64,000 bases of DNA from Streptomyces sp. RKAG293 (GCF_023701745.1 NZ_JAJOZB010000001.1:62001-126000); one strand, 5' to 3'. Positions 1 through 10,387 are shown, counted from the first letter of the stretch. Notes: generated by a model not told the origin, from the sequence alone. Translations and numbers: made by a program.

Positions 1-2190
1 TTCAACGAGACGCGTTGGTACATTGATCTGCTCGACGGGGGCAAGACCATCCTCCCTGATTCAGGCTTCATCGGACGCGACCAAAGCGTCTCCGGTGTTG
101 CTCTGACGGCGGAAGCTAGCTACTGGCATCCCGATCTGACGGCTGCCACGCCTCACAACACGTACAATCTTGCCGGGTTCGCAGCCATGCCCGGCCTACT
201 GGCCGCGGCGCGCAGGCCGTTCACCTCCACCGGCCTCGGCATGCCCTGGTACGCCGCCTACGGCAACCACGATGTGATGGTGCAGGGGAACCTCTCGGTG
301 GGCACCACCGTGCCGATCAACGCGCAGAGCATCGCCGTGGGCAACAGCAAGATGCTGGGTGTCAACACCCAGCTCCCGGTGAACTTTAAAGACGCAGGCG
401 TCTTCACCGCTGTCGATGTTTTCACGAGCGGGGTAACGAACACGCGTGTGACGGCGGACCCGAACCGACGCCTGATGTCGACGTCCGATTTCGTCAACGA
501 GCACTTCAAGACGTCCGGAACCCCTGTTGGCCATGGATTCGACCCCAACAACGGGGGCAAGTTCGCCTTCTACACGATCCCGAGTGCCGATTCTGACATG
601 GTCCAGTACATCACCTTGGACTCCACCAACTCCGACGGTGATCTGCTCAGCATCGACAAGGCCGCGTCCGGTTGCATCGACAACTTTCAGTGGCAGTGGC
701 TGCAGAATGTACTGATCAAGAACAGTTCACGCTACTGGGACGGGGGGAAGATCGTCCACCAAAGCGGTGTGAAGGACAAGCTGTTTGTCATCTTCTGCCA
801 CCACACGATATCCACGATGACGAACCTGATCCCCAAGAGCGGTTCGACGACCAACCCCATCCCCCAAAACCCGAAGCATTCGGGTACCGAGCTGGCGTCG
901 CTGCTGCTGAACTTCCCGAACGTGGTGTTGATGGCAAACGGCCACACGCACCGCAACGAAGTGGTGAGCCACGCCCGGCCCAGCACGAGTCCTCTGGGCG
1001 CGGGTGGTTTTTGGGAGGTCAGCGCGGCGTCGCACATCGACTGGCCGGTGCAGAGCCGGATCATCGAGATCGCCACCAGTGGCGAGAACGTGATGATCTT
1101 CAGCAACACGGTTGACCTCGACGCACCCCTTTCCTCCGGCGGGGACACCAGCACACCGATGGCACTCGCCTCCCTGGCGCGAGAACTGGCCGTCAATGAT
1201 GTGCAGGAACGCGACAGCACCCGCCGCGGTGACATCGACGACCGCAACGTGCAACTCCTGGTACCGATGCCCTTCAAACTGCCGGCATTGAAAGTTCTGT
1301 ACCAAAGCGCGGCCACCAACCAGCTCTACCGGGGCGACCAGAACAGCGGCTCGGGCGTACTGGCGGGCACCAGCACATCGGTCACCACCCGCACGGACGG
1401 CACCTGGCAGTGCACGTTCATCAGCCCCGACAACGTGGTGTGGACCCAGAACGTAAATGGCGGAAGCCCCGCTGGCCCCGCCACCATGCCCCGCCCCGCC
1501 GCCGGCACCTCCCCCACCATCACCGCCACCACCGACGGCGGCTACACCATCGCCTTCGTCGCCGAGAAGACCCTCTCCCTGTGGGTCATCGACCAAAACG
1601 GCAACGCCCGCGACACCGTCAACTTCGTCCTGCCCAACACCTCCCCCACCATCGCTCCCCTCCCCAACGGCGGCTGGCGCGCCGCCTTCACCAGCTGGGA
1701 CGGCTGGCTCACTGCAGCCGACGCCGGCAGCAGTGCCAGGGTGGCCCCCGGACTGCAACCCGCCCCCGGAACCAACCCCGCCATCGCCACCGACACGGCC
1801 GGCAACTTCAAAATCGCGGTATGCGGCAACGGCAGCAACCGCCTGGTCACCGTCACCAACACCGGCACCGTCGTCGACACCGGCAAGACCATGAAAGCCG
1901 GCACTTCCCCCGCCATCACCCACCTCCCCACCGGCGGCTACCAGGCCGTCTACCACGGCACCGACGACTTCCTGTACGAAGTCGGCGACGCCGCCACCCG
2001 CCGCACCGAAGGCGGACTCCTCGTCGCCGACAACACCTCCCCCGTCATTCACGCCCTCCCCACCGGCGGCTACATGATCGCCATCAACGCCCGCGGCGGC
2101 AATCTCTGGCTCGTCGGCCCCGACAACATCGGCACCCCCTACACCACCACCACCCTCGCCCCCCGGACCAACCCCGCTCTCACCCACTGA
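1..2190 (+). CDS. Secreted-type metallophosphoesterase with C-terminal repeat domain (5' end outside window)
   Basis: The frame is open from base 1, so the N-terminus lies upstream of the window; a first internal ATG at 187 is not the real start. Calcineurin-like phosphoesterase motifs are visible: YGNHD near base 259, a CHH motif near 797 and NGHTHRN near 937, which supply metal ligands in this family. It resembles the TIGR03767-type actinobacterial phosphoesterases. From about base 1290 the protein changes to about six repeats of roughly 42 residues with the pattern GTSPxI-x6-GGY-x-IAF, typical of a beta-propeller or tectonin-like fold. The same repeat type, much closer at DNA level, ends the proteins at 5029, 21975 and 53145; this copy is the most diverged. 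Substrate is unknown. A terminator follows at once. Confidence 0.85.
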   Translation, partial: FNETRWYIDLLDGGKTILPDSGFIGRDQSVSGVALTAEASYWHPDLTAATPHNTYNLAGFAAMPGLLAAARRPFTSTGLGMPWYAAYGNHDVMVQGNLSVGTTVPINAQSIAVGNSKMLGVNTQLPVNFKDAGVFTAVDVFTSGVTNTRVTADPNRRLMSTSDFVNEHFKTSGTPVGHGFDPNNGGKFAFYTIPSADSDMVQYITLDSTNSDGDLLSIDKAASGCIDNFQWQWLQNVLIKNSSRYWDGGKIVHQSGVKDKLFVIFCHHTISTMTNLIPKSGSTTNPIPQNPKHSGTELASLLLNFPNVVLMANGHTHRNEVVSHARPSTSPLGAGGFWEVSAASHIDWPVQSRIIEIATSGENVMIFSNTVDLDAPLSSGGDTSTPMALASLARELAVNDVQERDSTRRGDIDDRNVQLLVPMPFKLPALKVLYQSAATNQLYRGDQNSGSGVLAGTSTSVTTRTDGTWQCTFISPDNVVWTQNVNGGSPAGPATMPRPAAGTSPTITATTDGGYTIAFVAEKTLSLWVIDQNGNARDTVNFVLPNTSPTIAPLPNGGWRAAFTSWDGWLTAADAGSSARVAPGLQPAPGTNPAIATDTAGNFKIAVCGNGSNRLVTVTNTGTVVDTGKTMKAGTSPAITHLPTGGYQAVYHGTDDFLYEVGDAATRRTEGGLLVADNTSPVIHALPTGGYMIAINARGGNLWLVGPDNIGTPYTTTTLAPRTNPALTH

Positions 2191-2222
2191 CCTAACACCC
2201 ACCACATCACCCGAAGCAGAAA

Positions 2223-2262
2223 CCCGAGGGCGGTCAGCGCAATGGCGTCGACCGCCCTCGGG
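2223..2262 (+). terminator. Hairpin terminator after the metallophosphoesterase gene
   Basis: A perfect 13-bp inverted repeat (arms 2223-2235 and 2250-2262, 14-nt loop) lies 33 bases after the stop codon. There is no U-run, as is usual in Streptomyces. Confidence 0.75.
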
Positions 2263-2504
2263 CACGCCCGATGATCTCTTCATGATCAACTGTGCCCTGA
2301 ATCCGCGAGCTGGCGTGCACAGGGGAGACACCGCTCATGCCCGCGACCGCCTGACATGCAATCCTCTCTGGAGACCGCAAGACGTACATCCCTTCAGCAC
2401 GGCATCGGACGGAGGCCCGCCCATCGGGTCCCGAGTATGTGCTCCGCCCTGCCCATGGGCTGCGACCAGGGGTATTTCGTGGATCGGTTATCGGAGCTGA
2501 CATC

Positions 2505-3188
2505 GTGAGAAGCACGGTTCCTTTACGACCCACACCGCTCTACAGCCAGCTGCGCCGGGAGTCGCCGGTCCGTAACGTGCTCCTTGAAGACCTTGAACTG
2601 TGGGTGGTGACCCGGTACGTGGACGTGCGTGCGTGTCCCACCGATGTCCAGGGCACCAGCGACCGCGCAACGCCGGTCCCGCGGCCCTGTCCGTTCCCTG
2701 GACGGCCACGAGCGATGTCTGGCGGCGGACCAGAAATCCTACGCACCCATGGGATGGGCCACTCCCGCCTCAGGGGCCTGGTCCCCAAAGTGTTCACACC
2801 TCGCAGGGCTGAGGCGATATGGCCCCGGATCACGGGGATCGCGGAACAGCTCATCGTCGGATTCCGACATCGCGGCGAGGCCGACCTCGTCGTCGAGTTT
2901 GCGCTTCCGCTCTCGGAGGCGGTCATCGCCCAACTGCTCGGCGTCCCCGTCGGCGACCGTCGTAAATTCGTGAAGTTGGCCAAGGTCTACACGTGGGTCC
3001 AGGAAAGGGACATTGCCTGAGCCCCCAAGGCGATGGCGGGGATACGGGGCTACCTGGTCCCGATGATCGAGCATCGGCGATGCCGGCCCGCCAGCGACAT
3101 CGAGGGCGGCTCCATGCGCGGAGCAGTGGAATACACCGTCCTGCAACTTCAGGGCATCCGGAACACCGTGATCATCGGCACGCCATGA
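2505..3188 (+). pseudogene. Cytochrome P450 N-terminal remnant
   Basis: The frame reads like the first half of a bacterial P450: WVVTRYVDVRA near base 2602, then HSRLRGLVPKVFTPRRAEA near 2761, and EADLVVEFALPLSEAVIAQL near 2878, which correspond to the N-terminal region, C-helix region and following helices. The frame is stopped by TGA at 3018-3020, continues in the same frame as AMAGIRGYLVPMIEHRR, and ends at 3188. The I-helix, EXXR and haem-binding Cys motif are absent, so no functional enzyme can be made. The stretch between the N-terminal region and the C-helix also looks scrambled. Confidence 0.7.
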
Positions 3189-3663
3189 CGTACCGCGACC
3201 TCCGCTGAGTCGGAAGCGACCGCAGCAGCGCTCGCGCAGGAGGCTCCTGTAGGGCCTTCCCCGACGGATGACGCGTCGCCTTCGTACCCGCCGACCGCGG
3301 CACAAGGGCCGTCCGGTCCGAGAGCGTCCGCGCGGACCGGTCCTGCCCGCACCGCACCTGATGGCAAGAAGCTCTCCGGCAGCCGACGTCGCCGCGGCCG
3401 ACCGCGCCGCGCCGTCATAGTGGCAGCCTGTCGTCCACCGATCGCTGCGGTCGGCCGACTTCGAGGTCAGACCAGCCGGCTCCGAGGGCAACGTGGTCAA
3501 GAACCGCCACAAGGAGCGAGCACTCTCTGCATGCCCGGGATCTCTGTAAGCCACAGACTGCAATGCCAGGTGCCCGGCTGCTGCAACAACACGCTCCCGG
3601 CCGCCGAGTCGGACGCCAACAAGATCCCCTTGGGCTTCTACAGCAGGGACTGCAAAACGTTCG
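3189..3663. other. No recognisable gene
   Basis: Short overlapping open frames on both strands have no recognisable motif or ribosome binding site. This is probably decayed DNA between the P450 remnant and the ISL3 element. Confidence 0.5.
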
Positions 3664-4834
3664 GCTCAGCTCACATTCGGTGGTGACGCAGAGTGGCGTA
3701 GGTCGTTGATGTCAGCGTGAAGGGTCTCAACGAGCTGATGGCGACGGTGCTTTCGGGGCTATCCCGCTGGTCATCCAAGATGTGATCGACGAGTGCGAGC
3801 GCGCCGTCGTCAGGGCACGGACTCCGGGAACGACCGCGGTCTGCCCGGTGTGCGGGGCGTGTGCACGGCTATCACTGGCGAACGGTCGCCGACCTCCCGA
3901 TCGACGGCCGGCGGGTGGTGGTCCGTGTTCGGGTGCGGCGTCTGGTGTGTCCCACCCGCGGCTGCTGACATACCCTTCCCGAGCAGCTATCTGGGGCGCT
4001 GGAGCGATACCAGCGGCACACAACCCGTCTGACCAGGCAGATTATGGCCGTGGTCAAGGAGTTAGCGGGCCGCGGGGGATCACGTTTGCTGGCGATACTC
4101 GCGATGGGTCTGTCGCGCCACACGGCCCTGCGCACCCTGCTGCGCATCCGCTGCCCACCAGGCGGGTTGCCCCGCACTGGCAAACGCTACGCCCGCGCTG
4201 ACCGTCCCGGGCGCATGCTCCGCGTTCCCAAACACCGGGCCAGTCTCGTTGACTCCTACCGCGAGCACCTGCGCCAACGCCGAGCCGAAGACCCAGCCGT
4301 CGCCTCAAGCACCTCTTCGAAGAGATCAGGGCCTTCGGGTTCACAGGCTGTCTGAACCTGCCGCATAGGTACATCAATAAGGGCCGCGCGGACGCCGGCC
4401 GAAGCCACATCTCCCCGCGCAGGCTCGCTCGGATGCTCCCGACCAAGCCGGACAACCTCAAGCCCGGACATCACGATCTGCTGGCCCGGCTCACAGCCGC
4501 CTGCTCCGAGAGAACAGATCTTGCCACCAAAATCCGGGACTTCGCCAAACGCCTGACACCTCGCGAAGAACGTGGCGACGAACTGTCTCACTGGATTGCC
4601 CAGGTACGCGCCACCAATACTGCCCCATCTCCACGCCTTCACCCGGGGCTTGGACCGCGACCGCCGCCGTGGTAGCCGGGCTCACGCTTCTATACAGCAA
4701 CGGTCCCGCCGAAGGCGTCAACACCAAGACCAAGCGGATCGCCCGCCAGATGCACGGACGAGCAGGCTTCCTCCGCCACCGCATCCTGCTCGGATAGCGA
4801 CGCCCTTCGTCACCACCGAAAGTGAGACTGAGCC
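3664..4834 (+). mobile_element. Degenerate ISL3-family insertion sequence with both ends
   Basis: Imperfect terminal inverted repeats are visible: left 3664-3687 and right 4809-4834, both starting GGCTCAG (read inward) and sharing TTCGGTGGTGAC, with a one-base indel. No convincing 8-bp target duplication is seen. The element encloses a frameshifted ISL3 transposase and, at about 1.17 kb, is shorter than typical family members, so an internal deletion is likely. Confidence 0.7.
3735..4797 (+). pseudogene. ISL3-family transposase, frameshifted and internally deleted
   Basis: Pieces in different frames follow family order: an N-terminal zinc-finger-like CPVCG (about 3843), a segment ending AMGLSRHTALRTLLRIRCPP (to about 4160), a middle part FEEIRAFGFTGCLNLPHRYI (about 4315) with SHISPRRLARML, and the hallmark C-terminus NGPAEGVNTKTKRIARQMHG ending at the stop 4795-4797. 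Several frameshifts separate them, and much of the catalytic DDE part between 4160 and 4230 is missing. Confidence 0.8.
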
Positions 4835-4991
4835 GTTCTCTTGACGGACCCCCGCGAGTGCCCACCCGGGGTGGGGGCCCCTCGCGCTCACGCAACCGGG
4901 CCATGAAGGCGGCACACCGTGAGCGCCAACCGGGAGACCCGCTCGGCGCCCACCCTCATGACTCCATCCGTCCCGGTGGAGAAGTGAACTG

Positions 4992-5023
4992 GTTCCCGTC
5001 GCCGGTGGTCCGGCGACGGGAAC
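4992..5023 (-). terminator. Terminator of the cassette gene at 5029
   Basis: A perfect 14-bp stem (4992-5005 with 5010-5023) with a 4-nt loop lies 5 bases after the stop codon of the minus-strand gene. Confidence 0.8.
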
Positions 5024-5028
5024 TACTG

Positions 5029-7005
5029 TCACAAAGTGGCGGCCGGGCTGGCCCCTCGGGCAATCAGTTCCCCAGTGTCGTGCCCGACGTTGCTGGGATC
5101 GACACTCCACAAGTGGTCGCCCGCCGCGTGGAAGGCGATCTCGAAGCCGCTGCCGGTCGGGGTGGCGATGGTGGGGCTGGTGCCGGGCGCGAAAGTGAGG
5201 CCGTTGCCGACGGGCCGGTTGCCGCCGTCGCCGACCTCCCACACCTGTCCGTCCCAGGCGTTGATGGCGGTTTCGTAGCCGCCGGTGGGCAGTGCGGTGA
5301 TGGCTGGGCTGGTGGACGGCCACATGATGGCGGTGGTGTCGTTGGTGACGCCGTGGGAGTCGTAGGTGATGAGGTGGTTGGTGGTGTTGCCCTCGAAGGC
5401 GATCTTCCAACCGCCGTTGGCGTCGGCGGCGATGGCCGGGCTGGAGGCGGGGATGTGGCCGATGGGGTGCGAGGTACCACCGGGGATCCCGGCGTCCTGC
5501 GAGTACAGCTTGCCGTCCGAGCCGACGAACGCGATCTCGTAGCCGCCCGTCGACAGGTGCGCGATGGACGGGTCGGTGCCGGTGTTCATCGCGGAGTTGG
5601 TCTTAATGGCGTGGCCCGCCGAGTCAAGCGTCCACAGCCGGCTGGTGTCGTCCTGGAAGGTGACCATCCACCCGCCAGCACTGTCCGCCGCGATCGACGG
5701 ACTGGTACCAGGCCACAACTTGTGCCCAGTGGGTGTACCCGTACCACCGGGGATACCGGCGTCCTGCACCCACAACTGACCACTGGTGCCCACAAACGCG
5801 ATCTTGAAGCCACCGGTCGACAACCTCGCGATCGACGGCCGCGTCCCGGACAGCATCGTTGAGAGCGTCTCGAAGGGGAAGCCGTCGACCGACAGGGTCG
5901 AAAGGTGGTTGTCCGCCGCCTCGAAGGTGATGGGGGTGGCTGTTTCGAGCGCTGTGCCCGAGTTGACGGCGAAGGCGTAGGTTTCGGCTTCCGGGTCCGG
6001 CCGCGTCCCGTCGACCTTGACCGGGTTGCCGCCGGTCAGTTTCACATCGATGTGCAGCAAGAAGTGCCGCGACCCGCACGTGGATACGACCGGCACGTTC
6101 GGCAGCGAGTACGGGATGTTGAAGTGATGGACGGCCTTGGGAATCACGGTTGTCAGATCCCTGGTCTGCGTCACCCGGCACGTCCCTCCCGCCGCGTTCA
6201 GTTGGACGGCTTCGAGATGTGTGACGACTGTCGAGCTGTCAGAGTTGCCGTAGTCCCTGGAAAGACAGGACAGTGTGCCTTGGAAGCACGTGGTCAGTGC
6301 GGCGTTCCCGGCCACATCGATCGAGGTGGCGTAAGTCGCCGCCGACCACGACTGCGGTGGGGTACCGTCATTGCCGAGAAGCAGCGACTCCTTCGGCGAC
6401 GGGCCACCAATGTAGGTGCAGTTCGGATCCTTCCCGGGAGAATCGCAAGACGGATTCTGCACCCACTGGGCACCCGCGTCATTGGCAGAGTCCGCCTTCA
6501 ACCAGGTTGAGCCCGCCAACGCGGTCAACTGGCTCCCTTCGCCGTCCGCCACCAGGTTGCACCTGTACGTACCGGCAACCGGTGGCGTGAACAGCAGGGA
6601 GGGGTTGAGCGCCAGAGCGCCCGTGTCGGTATGGTTCTTGGCCGCGAACGCCGAGGGACCCACCTGTCTGCCACTCGCGTCGACACAGACGATGCCGGCG
6701 TCGAACGCCACCCCTGCCGGCTGACTGCTGACCGCATTGACCTGACCGAACAACCGACGTGACTCGCCAGCTTGAAGAGTCAAGGTGTCGGTCACCAAAA
6801 CCTTCGACGAGAACTGAGTGCTCGCCACAAGCGAGATCATCTCTGGCGCTGGAAGAACGGAAGCTGCCGCATGTGTGGCCGGTATGACGGACGAGGCAAA
6901 CGCCCCGACCGCCAGGACTGCGACAGCGAACCACCTGCCCGCCACCGGCAATCCCGGTGGTACCACAGCCGACGGGACCTGTCCGGCAGACTGAAAAGAG
7001 CTCAA
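5029..7005 (-). CDS. Secreted protein: unknown N-terminal domain plus C-terminal repeat cassette (copy A)
   Basis: A 658-residue protein. The N-terminus has a signal-like segment (hydrophobic AVAVLAVGAFASSVIPATHA, residues about 28-47). Residues about 50-370 form an unidentified extracellular domain with several Cys, shared over its length with the protein at 21975. Residues about 375-658 carry six repeats of the propeller type (SIARLSTGGFKIAF, AIAADANGGWKIAF and similar). The start is TTG at 7005, preceded by GAGG at suitable spacing. The gene ends at a strong hairpin, and the ISL3 remnant lies just beyond. No enzyme motif is seen; a surface, glycan-binding or scaffold role is only inferred. 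Confidence 0.8.
   Translation of the reverse strand: MSSFQSAGQVPSAVVPPGLPVAGRWFAVAVLAVGAFASSVIPATHAAASVLPAPEMISLVASTQFSSKVLVTDTLTLQAGESRRLFGQVNAVSSQPAGVAFDAGIVCVDASGRQVGPSAFAAKNHTDTGALALNPSLLFTPPVAGTYRCNLVADGEGSQLTALAGSTWLKADSANDAGAQWVQNPSCDSPGKDPNCTYIGGPSPKESLLLGNDGTPPQSWSAATYATSIDVAGNAALTTCFQGTLSCLSRDYGNSDSSTVVTHLEAVQLNAAGGTCRVTQTRDLTTVIPKAVHHFNIPYSLPNVPVVSTCGSRHFLLHIDVKLTGGNPVKVDGTRPDPEAETYAFAVNSGTALETATPITFEAADNHLSTLSVDGFPFETLSTMLSGTRPSIARLSTGGFKIAFVGTSGQLWVQDAGIPGGTGTPTGHKLWPGTSPSIAADSAGGWMVTFQDDTSRLWTLDSAGHAIKTNSAMNTGTDPSIAHLSTGGYEIAFVGSDGKLYSQDAGIPGGTSHPIGHIPASSPAIAADANGGWKIAFEGNTTNHLITYDSHGVTNDTTAIMWPSTSPAITALPTGGYETAINAWDGQVWEVGDGGNRPVGNGLTFAPGTSPTIATPTGSGFEIAFHAAGDHLWSVDPSNVGHDTGELIARGASPAATL
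5129..5856 (-). repeat. Dispersed cassette copy A (about 728 bp)
   Basis: Read on the minus strand, this stretch matches 23142-23869 with only one difference found by eye (a G/A change near 5790), and largely matches 53366-53979. It encodes most of the C-terminal repeats of the 5029 gene. It is inverted relative to copy B and direct relative to copy C. Confidence 0.85.
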
Positions 7006-7106
7006 TTCTATACCTCGCAGTCAAAAGTCATGATGGGTCAGTAAGCGACCCGTCCCGAGACACCACCGTCGGTCCGGCTTCGGGTATGACATCGCCGACG
7101 CCCCTG

Positions 7107-7130
7107 CGTGCGCCCGGATCCGGGCGCACG
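7107..7130. promoter_or_regulatory. 24-bp perfect palindrome upstream of the 5029 gene
   Basis: CGTGCGCCCG-GATC-CGGGCGCACG is self-complementary over 24 bases and lies about 100 bp upstream of the start of the minus-strand cassette gene. It could be an operator for a dimeric regulator or a hairpin in the leader. The rest of 7131-7460 shows no convincing gene. Confidence 0.35.
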
Positions 7131-7477
7131 GCCATGACCAACCTCTCCCAGACGCGCGAAGTCTCTCGGGCGCTGCCGAAGCCGGCCGAGAGAGGTACGT
7201 ATGCAGAGGGCACTTTACTCACCCCTGCCAAAAATCTGCGCTTGCGCCGGAGTGCGAACTCTCGGAATGAGGCATCCGACCGTACACGCTGTGGCAGCTC
7301 GCATCGAAAGCAGTCCACGACGCACTTACCAACCCTTTTCGAGGAGGAATCTTAGCAGGCCAATCACCGCATCTCCCTGAGCACTTGATACTCATCCACG
7401 TGCAATGTCCTCAAATTTTCTCCGACCGACCATCCAATACATCACAATAGAATCAGGGTTTGTTACGAAAGTGCTGG

Positions 7478-7690
7478 TCATATCCATTCGTTGATGACTG
7501 CGACCAGCACTGTCGCCTCGTAGTGAACCGCTACCTTTTCGTATCTGGTGGCCACGGCCCAATGGCATTTGAGGCGATTGACTCCGCCACCACCGCATGG
7601 CGTTCTCGTTAGTCCGTCACGTCGAACGCCAGCGGGCTACCGCCATCGGAACCTCGTTGCTCGAACGCTACGGCTCACTGGCCCAGTTGA
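7478..7690 (-). pseudogene. C-terminal fragment of an IS5-family transposase
   Basis: On the minus strand one frame reads GGSPLAFDVTD and, after a break, NRLKCHWAVATRYEKVAVHY then VLVAVINEW and stop. This is the usual C-terminal tail of the IS5-type transposases in streptomycetes (compare the transposase at 60254, whose tail is missing). No ends are visible. Confidence 0.65.
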
Positions 7691-7734
7691 CATCGATTTG
7701 ACCGATTCGCCTGATTCGATTCGCCAGGTTGGAG

Positions 7735-8530
7735 TGGATTCTCCGGTGAGCTCGCGGCTCATTTTGTTAGCCATCGCCCAGTGGATCGTTGCCAGGGACC
7801 TTTGAGGCAGGGTTTCGTAGTCCCGCGCGAGGCGCCGGTGCTGCATCGGCCAGCCGAATGTCCGTTCGATCACTCACCCTTTGGGCAGCGCCTGAAAGCC
7901 CCGCGCGGTCGGCCGTTTCACCACTTCGGCGTCGATGCCCAGGCCGGCTCCATGCTGCAAGACGCTGGTCTGGTAGCCGCCGTCGGCCCAGACCTTGGTC
8001 ACGGTGGGATGTGTGGCGGCCAGCTCGTCGAGCAGTCGCTTCCCGCCGGTCGAGCCACCGAAGCGGCGGTGACGATGACCGCCAAGACCAGGCCGAGGGT
8101 GTCGGTGAGCAGGTGGCGCTTGCGTCCTTTGATCTTCTTGCCCGCGTCGATGCCCTGGCTTGTCTCGGCCACATTGGACGAGGTCTTCACGCTCTGAGCA
8201 TCCACCACCGCGGCCGACGGTGCCGCGGTGCGACCATGTGCGCGGCGGGTCTTGTCCCGCAGCAGATCGTGGACCTGTCGGGTGGTGCCGTCCGCCTGCC
8301 ACTTCGCGTAGTAGTCGTAGACGCTCTTGTAGGGCGGGAAGTCGTGCGGCAGGTACTCCCACGGGATACCGGTGCGGTTGACATACAGGACCGCGTTCAC
8401 GATCCCCCGCAGATCATGTACCCGCGCCGCCACACCCGGGTCCGGTCCGCGCCGCCCGCCACGCGGTGAACACCGGCTCGATCAGAGCCCACCGGGCATC
8501 GGACACATCACTGCGATACGGGCGACGAAC
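7735..8530 (-). pseudogene. IS5-family transposase, frameshifted
   Basis: Segments in order on the minus strand: RRPYRSDVSDARWALIEPVF, a good frame with GIVNAVLYVNRTGIPWEYLP and AAVVDAQSVKTSSNVAE (first catalytic Asp region), then in another frame VWADGGYQ (second Asp region) and finally ERTFGWPMQHRRLARDYE with TGESTPTWR at the C-terminus. At least three frameshifts make it inactive. It lies immediately left of the ISAzo13-like element. Confidence 0.8.
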
Positions 8531-8689
8531 GCTCACCCACTGTGCAACGACGGACCAGCGCAAGCCGTCGCGAGAACACCCCCAAATCACCAACTACCTA
8601 GATCAGATGCCCTCTAAGGGCTTGCTGGGAAACCGGTCATGGCTTCCAGCGGTCGGACTCGTTGTTCTGGTATAGGGAGACCAGAGGGG

Positions 8690-10343
8690 ACCGAGGATGT
8701 CCTGGCGGCGAAGTTCCCGTTGTTGTTGCCGCATCTCGATGAGCGTCAGCGTCGGCTGGCCATAGGGGCGGAAGCACTGTCGCTGGGGCATGGTGGGATC
8801 AGACTTGTCGCCGCGGCGGCGGGGAGGACACGGTCTCTCGCGGAGCGGCCGAACTGGAGTCTGGTCAGTTGCCGTTGGGGCGGATTCGTCTACCTGGTGG
8901 GGGCCGGAAGTGTGCAGCGGACCTCGATCCGGGGCTACGGCCGGCTCTGCTTGGGTTGGTCGAGCCCGACGAGCGGGGCGACCCGATGTCGCCGCTGCGC
9001 TGGACGACGAAGTCGACCCGGAAGATGGCAGCGGAGCTGACCCGGCAGGGCCATCGAGTCTCCGCCGACACGGTCGCCGGCCTGTTGCGGGAGGAAGGCT
9101 TCAGTCTGCAGGCCAACGCCACGACCATCGAAGGTGCTCAGCACCCGGACCGGGACGCCCAGTTCCGCTATCTCAATGAGCAGGCACGAGACCACAGGAA
9201 CGCCGGTGACCCGATGGTGAGCGTGGACAGTAAGAAGAAGGAGCTGATCGGCGACTACAAGAACGCCGGGCACGAATGGCGGCCCGCAGGGCAGCCCGTG
9301 AGGGTCAAGACCCACGACTCCCCCGGCCAGGCCGAGAAGGCGATTCCGTACGGAATCTATGACATGGCGGCGAACACCGGATGGGTCAGCATCGGCACCG
9401 ATCACGAGACCGGCGTTCGCTGTCGCCTCGATCCGGCGCTGGTGGCAGGCCCGCGGCCGACACGACTATCCCCGTGCCCGCCGGCTGCTGATCACTGCCG
9501 ACGGCGGGGGCTCCAACGGCTACCGCACCCGCGGCTGGAAGACCCACCTCGCCGACCTCGCTGCCGATACCGGCCTTGAGATCGCGGTGTGCCACCTGCC
9601 GCCCGGAACCTCGAAGTGGAACAAGATCGAGCACAGGCTGTTCGCCCACATCACCATGAAACGGCGAGGCAGGCCCCTGACCAGCCACGAGATCATGATT
9701 CAGACCGTCGCCGCAACCACCAGCCGCGCCGGCCTCACCGTCCAGGCCGAACTCGACAGCGGCGAGTACCCCACCGGCATCCGCATCAGCGACGACGAGA
9801 ATGCTGCCGTGCCCATCACCCGCCATCGCTTCCACGGCGACCGGAACTACACCATCCACTCCCAGCCGGATGGACGCAGCGACCAACGGCAGCACACCGG
9901 ACGAGGCCCTGGCGGACCGACCGACTCACCTCACGCGGCATTCACTCCAGGACCCGGAGCTGACCGGAATGATCCGCCAACAACTCAGCGAAGTCATCGA
10001 CGCGTTGATTCCAGAGATGGAGCTCCAGCGTGAGCAAGTACTCCGTGCGCGTCGAGGCCACGAGCGCATGGTCGCCCATGGCGCAGGTGCCAAAGCCAAG
10101 CTCACCTCAGCTGACCGGGTCCTGGCCACCGTGCTCCACTTGCGAAAACTCGCGCCTATGGACCTCCTGGGCCAGCTCTTCAACACCACCGCCATGACCA
10201 TCAGCCGCGCACCGAAGGACGTCCGCCCGCTCTTGGAAGCCCATGATGTTCACCTCACCGCCTCAACATCCCGCTTCCACAAACCGGAAGACGTCGCCAG
10301 GTTCCCCGGCACCGACAAAATCAAGATCAAACCTGAGTGTTGA
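8690..10343 (+). pseudogene. ISAzo13-family transposase, frameshifted
   Basis: The order of family segments is preserved across three frames: FPLLLPHLDERQRRLAIGAE near 8715, SPLRWTTKSTRKMAAELTRQ near 8990, VSVDSKKKELIGDYKNAG near 9216, then after a frameshift near 9415 LLITADGGGSNGYRTRGWK and GTSKWNKIEHRLFAHI, and after another shift near 9870 a C-terminal part with AKLTSADRVLATVLHLRK ending at 10343. The catalytic Asp of SVDSKKKE and ADGGGSN and the Glu of NKIEHRLF are present, but the frame is broken. Confidence 0.8.
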
Positions 10344-10387
10344 TTTGAGGGGCCTTGTGCTTCTCGGACAGCGGTTTTGATGGGCTT

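Noticed and set aside
727..2331. Long minus-strand open frame of 534 residues
   Set aside because: Gly/Ala/Val-rich shadow of the metallophosphoesterase repeats; codon positions and motifs support the plus strand.
5029..5860. Regular repeats considered as a CRISPR or tandem DNA array
   Set aside because: They are coding repeats of about 42 residues with diverged units; there are no identical short repeats with unique spacers.
7028..7318. 96-residue minus-strand ORF upstream of cassette gene A
   Set aside because: It contains the 24-bp palindrome and lacks motifs; more likely promoter and leader.
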